From contig NZ_JAQVCN010000002.1 of assembly GCF_028689785.1 (NCBI RefSeq), positions 62,001 to 126,000 on the forward strand: DNA of 64,000 nt. Reading direction: 5' to 3'. Below, one piece after another: positions 43,798-53,145 of the stretch. This DNA comes from Zoogloea sp. GTDB lineage: Bacteria > Pseudomonadota > Gammaproteobacteria > Burkholderiales > Rhodocyclaceae. Within the stretch, counting starts at the first letter, position 1; each line of letters starts with the position of its first letter. The notes beneath the pieces were generated by a model, which made no database searches, had not been told where the DNA came from, and saw nothing but the letters and a program-made list of their open reading frames with translations. A program made the position numbers and the translations under genes.

Positions 43798-46113
43798 TCA
43801 GGCGGGCGCGTGTTCGCGGTGCTGGGGTACGCGGGGCTCGGCGCCGATGGCGTCGTCGTCCAGTTTGCGGGTCTGGGCTTCGTAGAGGCGGAAGTAGGCG
43901 CCCTGTCTTTCCATCAGCGCGTCGTGGTTGCCGATCTCGACGATCTGGCCCCGGTCCAGCACCACCAGCCGGTCGGCCTTGCGCAGGGTGGACAGGCGGT
44001 GGGCGATGGCGATGGTGGTGCGGCCGCGGATGAGGTTTTCCAGCGCAGCCTGGATTTCCATCTCGGTTTCGGTATCCACCGCCGAGGTGGCCTCGTCGAG
44101 GATCAGGATGCGCGGGTCGATGAGCAGGGCGCGGGCGATGGAGATGCGCTGGCGCTCGCCGCCGGACAGGGCCTGGCCGCGCTCGCCGACCAGGGAGTCG
44201 TAGCCCTGGGGCAGGCGCAGGATGAAGTCGTGGGCGTGGGCGGCGCGGGCCGCGGAGATGATCTCTTCACGGGTGGCGTCGGGTTTGCCGTAGGCGATGT
44301 TCTCGGCGATGGTGCCGAAGAACAGGAAGGGCTCCTGCAGCACCAGGCCGATGTTGCGGCGGTATTCGGATACGGGCACCGAGCGGATGTCCATGCCTTC
44401 GATGCGGATGGAGCCGTCGGTCACGTCGTAGAAGCGGCAGATCAGGTTCACCAGGGTGCTCTTGCCAGAGCCCGAGTGGCCGACCAGGCCGATCATCTCG
44501 CCCGGCGCAATATTGAGGTCAACACCGCGCAGGATGGTGCGGTTGCCGTAACGGAAGCCGACCCGCTTGACCTCGATGGCGCCGGTGACCTTGGGCAGGT
44601 GCTGGGGCGTGGCGGGGTCGGGCACGCTGGAGACGTGGTCGAGGATGTCGAAGATGCGCTTGGCGCCGGCGGCGGCCTTCTGCGTGACCGACACGATGCG
44701 GCTCATGGAGTCGAGGCGGGTGTAGAAGCGCGAGATGTAGGCAAGGAAGGCGGCCAGGGTGCCGACCGTGACGTCGTTCTCGGAGACCAGCCAGATGCCG
44801 AAGCCCCACACCACGAGCAGACCGATTTCGGTCATCAGGGTGACGGTGGGGGAGAACACCGACCAGATCTTGTTCACCCGGTCATTCACCGCCAGGTTGC
44901 GGGCGTTGGCGTCGCGGAAGCGGCCGACCTCGCGTTTCTCCTGGGCGAAGGCCTTGACCACCCGGATGCCGGGGATGGTGTCGGCGAGCACGCTGGTGAC
45001 TTCGGACCACACCCGGTCCACCTGCTCGAAGCCGTAGCGCAGCTTGTCACGAACGGTGTGGATCAGCCAGGCGATGAAGGGCAGGGGCACCAGTGTGACC
45101 AGGGCCAGCCAGGGGTTGATGGACACCAGGATGACCGCCGTCATGGTGATCATCAGCACGTCGGTGGCGAAGTCCAGCAAATTCATGGACAGGAACAGGC
45201 AGATCCGGTCGGTCTCGGCGCCGATCCGCGCCATCAGGTCGCCGGTGCGTTTGCCGCCAAAGTACTCCAGGGACAGGCCTTGCAGGTGTTCGTAGGTGGT
45301 GGTGCGCAGGTCGGCACCGATGCGCTCGCTGACCAGGGCAAGGATGTAGGTCTTGGCCCAGCCCAGGGCCCAGGCGAACACAGCGGCGAGGAGCAGGCCG
45401 CCAAGCATCATCATGACGCGATGGCTGTCGATGGGAGCGCCGTTCTGGAAGGGGATCAGCACCTCATCCATCAGCGGCATGGTGAGATAGGGGGGGACCA
45501 GCGTGGCAGCCGTGGACAGCAGGGTCAGGACGAAGCCGGCCAGCAACTGCCCCTTGTAGGGCTGGGCAAAGCGCCACAGGCGGAAGAGGGTCCAGGTGGA
45601 TGGCGGGGTGTGGATCTCCCGGGCGCAGGTGGGGCACTCGTCGGTGCCCGGCGGCAGGGGCGCGTCACAGGTGGGGCAGGTGAGGGGCTCGGGCGGGGTC
45701 GGCTGGCGGCCCGCCAGCACGCACTCAAGCTGGGCCTTGAAGCGGTCGGACAGGTTGCGGGCGGCGGGGTCCTGGGCCAGGGTAAAGCGCCAGCCGGCCA
45801 GCTTGCCGCTGCTGTCCACCAGATCGAGAGCCGCCACGCCGCCGTGATCCCGGTGGCGCAGTTGCAGGCCTTCGCGGAAAGGCCAGGCCTGCCAGGCGTC
45901 TGCGTCCAGATCCCAGGCCATCAGGCGACTGTCGGTCAGGGCAACGATGCCGCTGCGGAACTGCAGCCGGGTGTCCAGGTCGAGGCTGAGGGTGGCCAGG
46001 ACCTTCTCGCCGAGGTTCAGGGCGGCGTCGAGGCGGGCACGCCAGGCTTCGGGGACGGCGGGGCCGAGGTAGTCGGAATAGGTGGAAGGAAGTTGTGCAG
46101 GCGCGGAATTCAT
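43798..46113 (-). CDS. ABC transporter (type IV/exporter half-transporter) with N-terminal extension, cyanophycin-locus associated
   Basis: 771 residues from ATG 46113; TTG 46197 is rejected. Residues ~1-170 are a cytosolic extension containing a PH/GRAM-like pattern ([17 protein letters not shown]) and a four-cysteine ribbon [18 protein letters not shown]. Then comes a six-helix ABC exporter domain ([20 protein letters not shown] onward, with [20 protein letters not shown]). The nucleotide-binding domain has Walker [10 protein letters not shown], signature LSGGERQR and Walker [11 protein letters not shown], so it should be active as a homodimer. The substrate is unknown. It is divergent from cphA' across a 263-base spacer and precedes DUF1854. 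Confidence 0.9.
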   Translation of the reverse strand: MNSAPAQLPSTYSDYLGPAVPEAWRARLDAALNLGEKVLATLSLDLDTRLQFRSGIVALTDSRLMAWDLDADAWQAWPFREGLQLRHRDHGGVAALDLVDSSGKLAGWRFTLAQDPAARNLSDRFKAQLECVLAGRQPTPPEPLTCPTCDAPLPPGTDECPTCAREIHTPPSTWTLFRLWRFAQPYKGQLLAGFVLTLLSTAATLVPPYLTMPLMDEVLIPFQNGAPIDSHRVMMMLGGLLLAAVFAWALGWAKTYILALVSERIGADLRTTTYEHLQGLSLEYFGGKRTGDLMARIGAETDRICLFLSMNLLDFATDVLMITMTAVILVSINPWLALVTLVPLPFIAWLIHTVRDKLRYGFEQVDRVWSEVTSVLADTIPGIRVVKAFAQEKREVGRFRDANARNLAVNDRVNKIWSVFSPTVTLMTEIGLLVVWGFGIWLVSENDVTVGTLAAFLAYISRFYTRLDSMSRIVSVTQKAAAGAKRIFDILDHVSSVPDPATPQHLPKVTGAIEVKRVGFRYGNRTILRGVDLNIAPGEMIGLVGHSGSGKSTLVNLICRFYDVTDGSIRIEGMDIRSVPVSEYRRNIGLVLQEPFLFFGTIAENIAYGKPDATREEIISAARAAHAHDFILRLPQGYDSLVGERGQALSGGERQRISIARALLIDPRILILDEATSAVDTETEMEIQAALENLIRGRTTIAIAHRLSTLRKADRLVVLDRGQIVEIGNHDALMERQGAYFRLYEAQTRKLDDDAIGAEPRVPQHREHAPA

Positions 46114-46376
46114 TTTTGGGACGCGAGGTGGCCTGAGAAAAAGACCCGACAAAAGGGCCTGACAAAAGGGCCACAGGAAAGGGCCGGCGTGGGGCAAAAT
46201 TGCGTCCGAAGTTTACTGACTCGTTACAGGCACGTACACCCGGCGTTCGGGCAGAATCATCGACGCATCGATATTTTTTTCTCCGGTAATCCAACCGTGC
46301 TCTGCCGCGTTAAGCGAAGGCTCAGTTTTTGTTACACCGTGCCGCTACCCAGCTCGTCACTTCCACAGCCTTGCCC

Positions 46377-48572
46377 ATGACCAACAAAACGATCGAATTC
46401 CTGAACGTGCTCCATCTGCGGGGTCCGAACATCTGGACCTACCGTTCCGTCCTTGAGGCCTGGGTCGATATCCATGACCTGGAAGACTGCCCGTCCAACG
46501 TGATCCCCGGTTTCTACGAGCGGATCACCACGATGTTGCCGACCCTGGTCGAGCACCGCTGCAGCATCGGCGAGCGGGGTGGTTTTCTCAAGCGCTTGCG
46601 GGACGGCACCTGGCCTGGGCACATCCTTGAACACGTGACGCTGGAGCTGCAGAACCTGGCGGGCATGACGGGTGGCTTCGGCAAGGCCCGGGAAACCGCC
46701 ATCCGTGGTGTGTACAAGGTGGTGATCCGCGCCTGGCAGAAGGACGTTTCCATGGCCGCCCTCAACATGGGCCACGACCTGCTGATGGCGGCCATCGAGG
46801 ATCGTCCTTACGATGTGGATGCCGCTGTGCTGCGCCTGCGTGACCTGGTCGACACCTACATGCTCGGCCCGAGCACCCGCTGCATCGTCGAGGCTGCCGC
46901 CGACAAATCCCGCCGTATCCCCTTCATCCGCCTGCTGGCCGAGGGCAACCTGGTGCAGTTGGGTTACGGTGCCCGCCAGCGCCGTATCTGGACGGCCGAG
47001 ACCGACCGGACCCCAGCCATCGCCGAGAGCATCTCCCGCGAGAAGGATCTGACCAAGAGCCTGCTCGAATCCTGCGGCGTACCGGTGCCCGAAGGCCGCA
47101 TTGTGGATGGCGTCGAGGATGCCATCGAGGCGGCTGAGGACATCGGCTTCCCGGTAGTGATCAAGCCCAGTGACGGCAACCACGCCCGCGGTGTGTTCAC
47201 CAATGTGCGCAGTGCCGACGAGATCCGTGAGCTCTACCCACTGACTGCAGCCGAAGGCTCCGAGGTGATTGTCGAGCGCTTCATCCGCGGCGCCGAGCAC
47301 CGTCTGCTGGTGGTGGGCGGCAAGATGGTAGCGGCCAACAAGGGCGACATGGTGTCGGTGCTCGGCGATGGCAAGCACAGCATCGACGAACTCATCGAGA
47401 GCCAGATCAACTCCGATCCGCGCCGGGGGGTGGAGCATGAGTTCCCCCTCTACCTGATCAAGCTCGACAACTACCCGGCGGCGCAGATGGAGGTGGCCCG
47501 CCAGGGCTTCACCGGCGCCTCGGTGCCGGCGGCCGGCCAGGAGGTGATGATCGTCCGGACCAGCAACATGGCCTTCGACGTGACCGACGAGGTCCACCCC
47601 GACACCGCCGAGCTGGCCTGCCTGGCGGCGCGGATCGTCGGTCTGGACATCGCCGGCGTGGACTTGGTGTGTGAAGACATTTCCCAGCCCCTCGCAGGGC
47701 AGCAGGGCGCCATCGTCGAGGTCAATGCCGGCCCTGGCCTGCTGATGCACATCAAACCGGCGGTCGGTCAGCCCCGCCCGGTGGGTGAGGCCATCGTCGA
47801 TCACCTCTTCGAGAAGGACGAGGATGCCCGCATCCCTGTGGTCGGGGTGACGGGCAGCCGCGGCAAGACCCCGGTGGCGCGCCTCATCGCCCACCTGCTG
47901 CGTATCTCCGGCCAATACACCGGCCTGGCCTGCAGCGAGGGCGTGTTCCTGGACGGCCGCCAGGTGGAAACTGCCGAGGGCACCAACTGGGATGCCGCCG
48001 AGCGGGTGCTGATGAACCGCTCCGTCGAGGCCGCGGTGTTCGAGAACAGCTGCCGCAGCATTCTGGCGGATGGCACGGTGTATGACCGCTGCCTGGTGGG
48101 CGTCGTCACCAACGTTGATCCCGAGCTGCATTTCGGCGAGTTCTACATCGACAGCGCCGAGAAGGTCTGGAACGTCTTCCGCACGCAGGTGGACCTGGTG
48201 CTCTCCTACGGCGTTGCCGTGCTCAACGCCGAAGATGCGGCGGTGGTCGAAATGGCCGAGCTGTCGGACGGCGAGGTGATCTTTTATGGCCTTGATGCCG
48301 AGGCAGCCGCCATTGCCACGGCACGGGCAGAGGGCAAGCGCACCGTCTACATCCGTGACGGTGCGGTGGTGCTGGCCAGCGGGGCCGCGGAAGAGCCGGT
48401 GGTCCAGCTGGACCGGATCGCCATGCTGGCGGGGGATGCTGCGGCTGCGCCGGGCGTGCTCTCCAACCTGCTCGGTGCCATCGCCGGGGCCTGGGCCCTG
48501 GGCATCTCTTCGGCCATGATCCGTGCCGGTGTCACGCCCTACGACCCCAAGGCCCCCCTGCGTAACGACTGA
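46377..48572 (+). CDS. cphA': cyanophycin synthetase-like protein, short form (CphA')
   Basis: 731 residues from ATG 46377, about 125 shorter than the CphA encoded next. The N-terminal domain and ATP-grasp domain are intact (VLHLRGPNIWTYRSVLEAW, FPVVIKPSDGNHARGVFTNV, GAIVEVNAGPGLLMHIKPAV). The Mur-ligase-like domain has a changed P-loop, GSRGKTPVARL (Lys497), where CphA has GTNGKTTT. It ends before the C-terminal lobe that carries DYGHNP in CphA. Such short homologues (CphA2/CphA' class) accompany CphA; cyanobacterial CphA2 polymerises beta-Asp-Arg dipeptides. Whether this protein does the same is inference. Confidence 0.9.
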   Translation: MTNKTIEFLNVLHLRGPNIWTYRSVLEAWVDIHDLEDCPSNVIPGFYERITTMLPTLVEHRCSIGERGGFLKRLRDGTWPGHILEHVTLELQNLAGMTGGFGKARETAIRGVYKVVIRAWQKDVSMAALNMGHDLLMAAIEDRPYDVDAAVLRLRDLVDTYMLGPSTRCIVEAAADKSRRIPFIRLLAEGNLVQLGYGARQRRIWTAETDRTPAIAESISREKDLTKSLLESCGVPVPEGRIVDGVEDAIEAAEDIGFPVVIKPSDGNHARGVFTNVRSADEIRELYPLTAAEGSEVIVERFIRGAEHRLLVVGGKMVAANKGDMVSVLGDGKHSIDELIESQINSDPRRGVEHEFPLYLIKLDNYPAAQMEVARQGFTGASVPAAGQEVMIVRTSNMAFDVTDEVHPDTAELACLAARIVGLDIAGVDLVCEDISQPLAGQQGAIVEVNAGPGLLMHIKPAVGQPRPVGEAIVDHLFEKDEDARIPVVGVTGSRGKTPVARLIAHLLRISGQYTGLACSEGVFLDGRQVETAEGTNWDAAERVLMNRSVEAAVFENSCRSILADGTVYDRCLVGVVTNVDPELHFGEFYIDSAEKVWNVFRTQVDLVLSYGVAVLNAEDAAVVEMAELSDGEVIFYGLDAEAAAIATARAEGKRTVYIRDGAVVLASGAAEEPVVQLDRIAMLAGDAAAAPGVLSNLLGAIAGAWALGISSAMIRAGVTPYDPKAPLRND

Positions 48573-48652
48573 AGCGCACGTTCAACTGAACCGACATATC
48601 GGCCGGCCGCCCCAGTGCGGTTGGCGACAATAAGAGACAAGGACTGAAATCC

Positions 48653-51223
48653 ATGGAAGTTTCACGCATCCGGGCTCTGCGCGGCCCCAATCTGTGGAGC
48701 CGGCACACCGCGATCGAGGCCATCGTGTCCTGCTCCCCGGCGGAGTGCGACATCGACGCCGTGCCGGGTTACGAGGCACGCCTGCGCAATCTGTTTCCCG
48801 AGATGGGCTTTCTCGAGGCCGAGAGCCACCTGGGTGCCATCTCAGTGGCCCACGCTCTCGAAATGGCGGCCCTTGGCCTGCAGTCCAGCGCCGGTTGCCC
48901 GGTAACCTTCAGCCGCACCTCCAAGACTCTTGAGGAAGGCGTCTTTCAGGTAGTGGTCGAATACACCGAAGAGAAGGTGGGGCGTCTCGCCTTTGACCTG
49001 GCCATCGAGCTTTGTCGTGCCGCCGAAAGCGATGGCGCCTTTGATCTGACCAGCGCTCTGGCGCGTCTGCAGGAGCTGGATGAGGACGTGCGCCTCGGGC
49101 CTTCCACTGGCTCCATTGTGCAGGCCGCCGTGGCCCGGGGTATTCCCTATCGCCGCCTCACCGAAGGCAGCCTGGTGCAATTTGGCTGGGGCAGCAAGCA
49201 GCGCCGCATCCAGGCTGCCGAGACCGACCTCACCAGTGCCGTCGCCGAGTCCATCGCTCAGGACAAGGAGCTCACCAAGACCCTGCTGCGCGCTGCTGGC
49301 GTGCCGGTGCCCCTGGGGCGTTCGGTGACCAGCGCCGAGGACGCCTGGCTGGCGGCCCGCGAGATTGGCGGGCTGGTGGTGGTCAAGCCCCGTGACGGTA
49401 ATCAGGGCAAGGGTGTGGCGGTCAAGCTGCGTACCCAGGAAGAAGTGATGAACGCCTTTCGCGTGGCCGAGGAAATCAGCGACGATGTGCTCGTCGAGCG
49501 CTACCTGCCGGGGCACGACTATCGTCTGCTGGTCATCGGCAACAAGCTCATCGCCGCCGCTCGGCGTGATCCACCGCTGGTGGTGGGGGACGGCAAACGC
49601 ACCATCCGCGAGCTGGTCGATCATGTGAACAGTGATCCGCGACGGGGTGTGGGCCATGCCACCTCCCTCACCAAGATCCGCTTCGACGAGATTGCCCTGG
49701 CCACCCTCGCCAAGCAGGGTTACGACGCCGAGTCCGTTCCGCCCAAGGGCAAGCGGGTGATCCTGCGCAACAACGCCAACCTGTCCACCGGCGGTACGGC
49801 CACCGATGTGACCGACGACGTGCACCCCGAGGTGGCAGAGCGCGCCATCGCTGCGGCCCGCAACATCGGCCTCGACATCTGCGGCGTGGACGTGGTGTGC
49901 GAAAGCATGCTCGAACCCATGGAGGCCCAGAGTGGTGGCATCGTCGAGTGCAATGCCGCCCCTGGTCTGCGCATGCACCTGCAGCCGTCCTACGGTAAAG
50001 GCCGCCCGGTGGGCGAGGCGATCGTCGCCAACATGTTCAAGCCCGGCGAGAACGGCCGCATCCCGGTGGTGGCGGTGGCCGGCACCAACGGCAAGACCAC
50101 CACCGTGCGCCTCACCGCCCACATCCTGGGCGTGGCCGGCAACCGGGTGGGTATGACCAATTCCGACGGCGTGTATGTGGGCAAGCGCCGCATCGATACC
50201 GGCGACTGCAGTGGCCCGCGCAGCGCCCGCAACATCCTGCTGCACCCGGATGTGGATGCGGCGGTCTTCGAAACCGCCCGTGGTGGCGTACTGCGCGAAG
50301 GCCTGGCCTTCGACCGTTGTGACGTGGCGGTGGTGACCAACATCGGCATGGGTGATCACCTGGGCCTGTCCTACATCAGTACGGTGGAAGATCTGGCCGT
50401 AGTCAAGCGCGTGATCGTGCAGAACGTCGCCCCCCACGGCACGGCGGTGCTCAACGCTGCCGACCCCATGGTGGTGAAGATGTACAGCGCCTGCCCGGGC
50501 TCGGTGCTGTATTTCGCGGCCGACCAGCACAACCACGTGCTCAACACCCATCGGGTGCAGGGGCACCGCGTGGTTTTTGTGGATGACAACGCCATCGTGG
50601 CGGTAGAGGGTGAAGAGAAATTCCGCGTGCCCCTGGCCGGTATCCCCATCACCCGCAACGGCACGATCTCCTTCCAGATCGAGAACGCCATGGCCTCCAT
50701 CGCCGCAGCCTGGGCGTTGGGCTTGTCGGTGGACACCATCCTCAAGGGCGTTGCCACCTTCATCAACGATGCGGCCACGGCACCGGGCCGCTTCAACATC
50801 TTCGATTACAAGGGCGCTACCCTGATCGCCGACTACGGCCACAATCCGGATGCCATCCTGGCCCTGGTGCAGGCCGTTGAAAGCATGCCTGCCGCGCGCC
50901 GCTCGGTGGTCATCAGCGGGGCGGGCGACCGCCGCGACGAGGACATCCGCGAACAGACCCGCATTCTCGGCGCCGTTTTCGACGACGTGGTGTTGTACCA
51001 GGACGAATGCCAGCGCGGCCGCGCCGACGGCGAGGTGCTGGCCCTGCTGCAACAGGGCTTGGTGGATGCTCCGCGGACGAAGAATGTGTGCGAGATCCGT
51101 GGCGAGTTTCTGGCCATCGACCAGGCCCTGGGTCGCCTGCAGGCCGGCGACCTGTGCCTGATCCTGATCGACCAGGTGGAGGAGGCGCTGGAGCATATCG
51201 CCAGGCGCATCGCTGAGGCCTGA
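48653..51223 (+). CDS. cphA: cyanophycin synthetase
   Basis: 856 residues. It makes the Asp-Arg storage polymer cyanophycin from Asp, Arg and ATP. The N-terminal domain starts MEVSRIRALRGPNLWSRHTA; the ATP-grasp domain has LVVVKPRDGNQGKGVAVKL and GGIVECNAAPGLRMHLQPSY; the Mur-ligase-like domain has P-loop AGTNGKTTTVRL (Lys481). The C-terminal lobe has TAPGRFNIFDYKGATLIADY, GHNPDAI and VVISGAGDRRDEDIREQTR. All catalytic regions look intact. An AAGGA ribosome-binding site precedes ATG 48653. It is 80 bases after cphA' and followed by a perfect hairpin terminator, so the pair is one operon. No cyanophycinase gene is in the window. Confidence 0.96.
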   Translation: MEVSRIRALRGPNLWSRHTAIEAIVSCSPAECDIDAVPGYEARLRNLFPEMGFLEAESHLGAISVAHALEMAALGLQSSAGCPVTFSRTSKTLEEGVFQVVVEYTEEKVGRLAFDLAIELCRAAESDGAFDLTSALARLQELDEDVRLGPSTGSIVQAAVARGIPYRRLTEGSLVQFGWGSKQRRIQAAETDLTSAVAESIAQDKELTKTLLRAAGVPVPLGRSVTSAEDAWLAAREIGGLVVVKPRDGNQGKGVAVKLRTQEEVMNAFRVAEEISDDVLVERYLPGHDYRLLVIGNKLIAAARRDPPLVVGDGKRTIRELVDHVNSDPRRGVGHATSLTKIRFDEIALATLAKQGYDAESVPPKGKRVILRNNANLSTGGTATDVTDDVHPEVAERAIAAARNIGLDICGVDVVCESMLEPMEAQSGGIVECNAAPGLRMHLQPSYGKGRPVGEAIVANMFKPGENGRIPVVAVAGTNGKTTTVRLTAHILGVAGNRVGMTNSDGVYVGKRRIDTGDCSGPRSARNILLHPDVDAAVFETARGGVLREGLAFDRCDVAVVTNIGMGDHLGLSYISTVEDLAVVKRVIVQNVAPHGTAVLNAADPMVVKMYSACPGSVLYFAADQHNHVLNTHRVQGHRVVFVDDNAIVAVEGEEKFRVPLAGIPITRNGTISFQIENAMASIAAAWALGLSVDTILKGVATFINDAATAPGRFNIFDYKGATLIADYGHNPDAILALVQAVESMPAARRSVVISGAGDRRDEDIREQTRILGAVFDDVVLYQDECQRGRADGEVLALLQQGLVDAPRTKNVCEIRGEFLAIDQALGRLQAGDLCLILIDQVEEALEHIARRIAEA

Positions 51224-51251
51224 GCCTGGCTCGGGCGGTGCCCGAAGTACA

Positions 51252-51283
51252 GTGAAAAGAGCGACGCGAGTCGCTCTTTTCAC
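51252..51283 (+). terminator. rho-independent terminator after cphA
   Basis: A perfect 14-base stem, GTGAAAAGAGCGAC and its complement, with a GCGA loop and a T-rich descending arm. It closes the cphA'-cphA operon. Confidence 0.9.
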
Positions 51284-51597
51284 GTGGGGCGGTGGAGTGA
51301 GCCGGCTTTCCTCCGTTGTCCTCCCTGAAGCGGACGCATACCCAATGCTGGCGGGTGCTTGGGTTTCCTCGGCCGGATCACCCCATGGGTGAAGCTGAAG
51401 GGGCTATTGGAGACGGAGGGGCTGTGGGGGCGACTTCAGTCGCCCGCGAACTTCGATAAAGGGGATGCCCGTGATCGGCGCGCGGATGGGCGACTGAAGT
51501 CACCCCTGCGGAAAGACCGCATCGACCGTCAGACGACGGGTCAAACGAAGGAGGTCAGGATGGATTCGACCTTCGCGCCTTGATTGACCGGCTCACG
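51284..51597. other. 314-base non-coding stretch before glpD
   Basis: No frame shows a protein family. The stretch contains an inverted pair of REP-like palindromes (listed separately at 51415-51511) and otherwise unremarkable sequence. It lies between the cphA terminator and the glpD stop on the opposite strand. Confidence 0.6.
51415..51511. repeat. inverted pair of REP-like palindromic elements
   Basis: First unit: the prefix GGAGGGGCTGTGGGG at 51415-51429 leads into the palindrome GGGCGACTTCAGTCGCCC at 51428-51445. Second unit, reversed: GGGCGACTGAAGTCACCC at 51488-51505 followed by CTGCGG, one base off perfect symmetry. The two units face each other across about 42 bases, as in BIME-type REP doublets. 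The same 15-base prefix recurs at 62629. Confidence 0.75.
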
Positions 51598-53145
51598 TCA
51601 ACGCGGGGTGAGGAAGCCCTCGGCCAGGTGCTGGAAGGCTTCTGTCTGCTCACGGGTCTGCTTGTCATCGAGGCCCAGCGCTTCCGCCAGCAGGGCGGCG
51701 ACCGCCGGGGCGGCGTCGCGGGCGCTGCGGGCGTCGATGAACAGGGCGCGGTGGCGGCGGGCGAGGACGTCCTCGACGCTGCGGGCCTGCTCGTGGCGGA
51801 TGGCATGGCGGACTTCGGCTTCGGTGAGGGTGAGGGCAGGGTGGAGCCGCCGGCGGGCGCCGGGCAGGGCGTCTACCCTGGGGCGGTCGAGGCCGAAGAC
51901 ATCCTCGCAGGGCGTGCCAGGATGGCCATGGAGAGGAAGCCCGCGGGTGCTGCAGGGCCGTTTCGGCAGGCCGCCGACGGGGATGGCGGCATCGACGATC
52001 TGCTCGCCCATGCGCCGGTAGGTGGTCCATTTTCCGCCGGCCACCGACACCAGCCCCTGCCGGGAAACCTGGATCAGGTGTTCGCGGGACAGGGTCGCGG
52101 TGCCGCCGCCCTTCACGCCCGCTGGCCCGCTGCCGATCAGCGGGCGCAGGCCGGCGAAGGCGCTGCGCACATCATTCCGCCGGGGCGGGCGGGTGAGGTA
52201 GCGGCCGGCGGTTTCCAGGATGAAATCGATCTCGCCAGCCAGGGGGCGGGGCTCCAGGGGTAGATCGGTGCGGGGTGTGTCGGTGGTGCCGAGCAGGACC
52301 TTGCCCTTCCACGGAATGGCAAAGAGCACCCGGCCGTCAGGCGTGTGGGGGATCAGCAGGGCGGAGTCGGTGGGCAGGAAATCCCGGTCGAGGACCAGGT
52401 GCGCACCCTGGCTGGGGGCCAGCTGGGCGGGGGCCTGGCGGTCGTCGAGCTGGCGTAGGGCGTCGGCCCATACGCCGCCGGCGTTGATGACCACCCGGGC
52501 GGCAATGCTGAAGTGCTCGCCGCTCTCCCCATCATGGGCGTCGACACCCGCTACCCGCCCGCCCTCATGGCGCAGGGCGGTGACGGGCAGGTAGTTGATG
52601 GCCAGGCCCCCCAGATCGAGCACCGAGTGCATCAGGGTGATGGCCAGGCGGGCATCGTCGAAGCGGGCATCCATGTAGGCGATGCCCCCGAGCAGTCCTT
52701 CCCGCTTCACGGTGGGCAGGGCAGCTACGGTGTCGCCGGCCGACAGCAGGCGGCTCGCCCCGAGGCTGCGGCTGCCGGCCAGCCAGTCGTAGGCGGTGAG
52801 GCCGACGCCAAGCATCAGGCGGTCCCACTGGCGATACACCGGCACCACGAAGCGCTGGGGATGCACCAGGTGCGGTGCATTGGCGAGCAGGATGGCGCGC
52901 TCCTCAAGCGCTTCGCGAACCAGCCCGAGGCGCCCCTGGGCCAGGTAGCGCACGCCGCCATGGATGAGCTTGGTGGAGCGGGAGCTGGTGCCTTTTGCGA
53001 AGTCGTGGGCCTCCAGCAGGAGCGTGGTGTAGCCCCGGGCGGCGGCGTCCACCGCACAGCCCAGCCCCGTTGCTCCTCCACCGATGACCAGCACGTCCCA
53101 TCGGGGTGTGCTGCGCAGGCGGGCGAGCAGGGCCTCGCGTTTCAT
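51598..53145 (-). CDS. glpD: aerobic glycerol-3-phosphate dehydrogenase
   Basis: 515 residues from ATG 53145, overlapping the glpK stop by four bases (ATGA). The FAD-binding GxGxxG is in [37 protein letters not shown] is the GlpD signature. It continues with [40 protein letters not shown] and [16 protein letters not shown]. It oxidises glycerol-3-phosphate to DHAP at the membrane and feeds electrons to quinone. Together with the glycerol kinase upstream it allows growth on glycerol. No GlpF or GlpR gene is adjacent. Confidence 0.93.
   Translation of the reverse strand: MKREALLARLRSTPRWDVLVIGGGATGLGCAVDAAARGYTTLLLEAHDFAKGTSSRSTKLIHGGVRYLAQGRLGLVREALEERAILLANAPHLVHPQRFVVPVYRQWDRLMLGVGLTAYDWLAGSRSLGASRLLSAGDTVAALPTVKREGLLGGIAYMDARFDDARLAITLMHSVLDLGGLAINYLPVTALRHEGGRVAGVDAHDGESGEHFSIAARVVINAGGVWADALRQLDDRQAPAQLAPSQGAHLVLDRDFLPTDSALLIPHTPDGRVLFAIPWKGKVLLGTTDTPRTDLPLEPRPLAGEIDFILETAGRYLTRPPRRNDVRSAFAGLRPLIGSGPAGVKGGGTATLSREHLIQVSRQGLVSVAGGKWTTYRRMGEQIVDAAIPVGGLPKRPCSTRGLPLHGHPGTPCEDVFGLDRPRVDALPGARRRLHPALTLTEAEVRHAIRHEQARSVEDVLARRHRALFIDARSARDAAPAVAALLAEALGLDDKQTREQTEAFQHLAEGFLTPR

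Noticed and set aside
43711..46380. 889-codon plus-strand frame opposite the ABC transporter
   Set aside because: The ABC transporter on minus has Walker A, signature and Walker B motifs. The plus-strand product is repetitive Gly/Asp/His text typical of antisense GC-rich codons.
48842..51283. 813-codon minus-strand frame opposite cphA
   Set aside because: It is the shadow of cphA, whose motifs and ribosome-binding site are unequivocal.
43788..51283. Toxin-antitoxin, anti-phage or secondary-metabolite system at the cyanophycin locus
   Set aside because: The proteins are clear CphA, CphA', ABC and DUF1854 families; no nuclease, toxin or NRPS/PKS feature is present.
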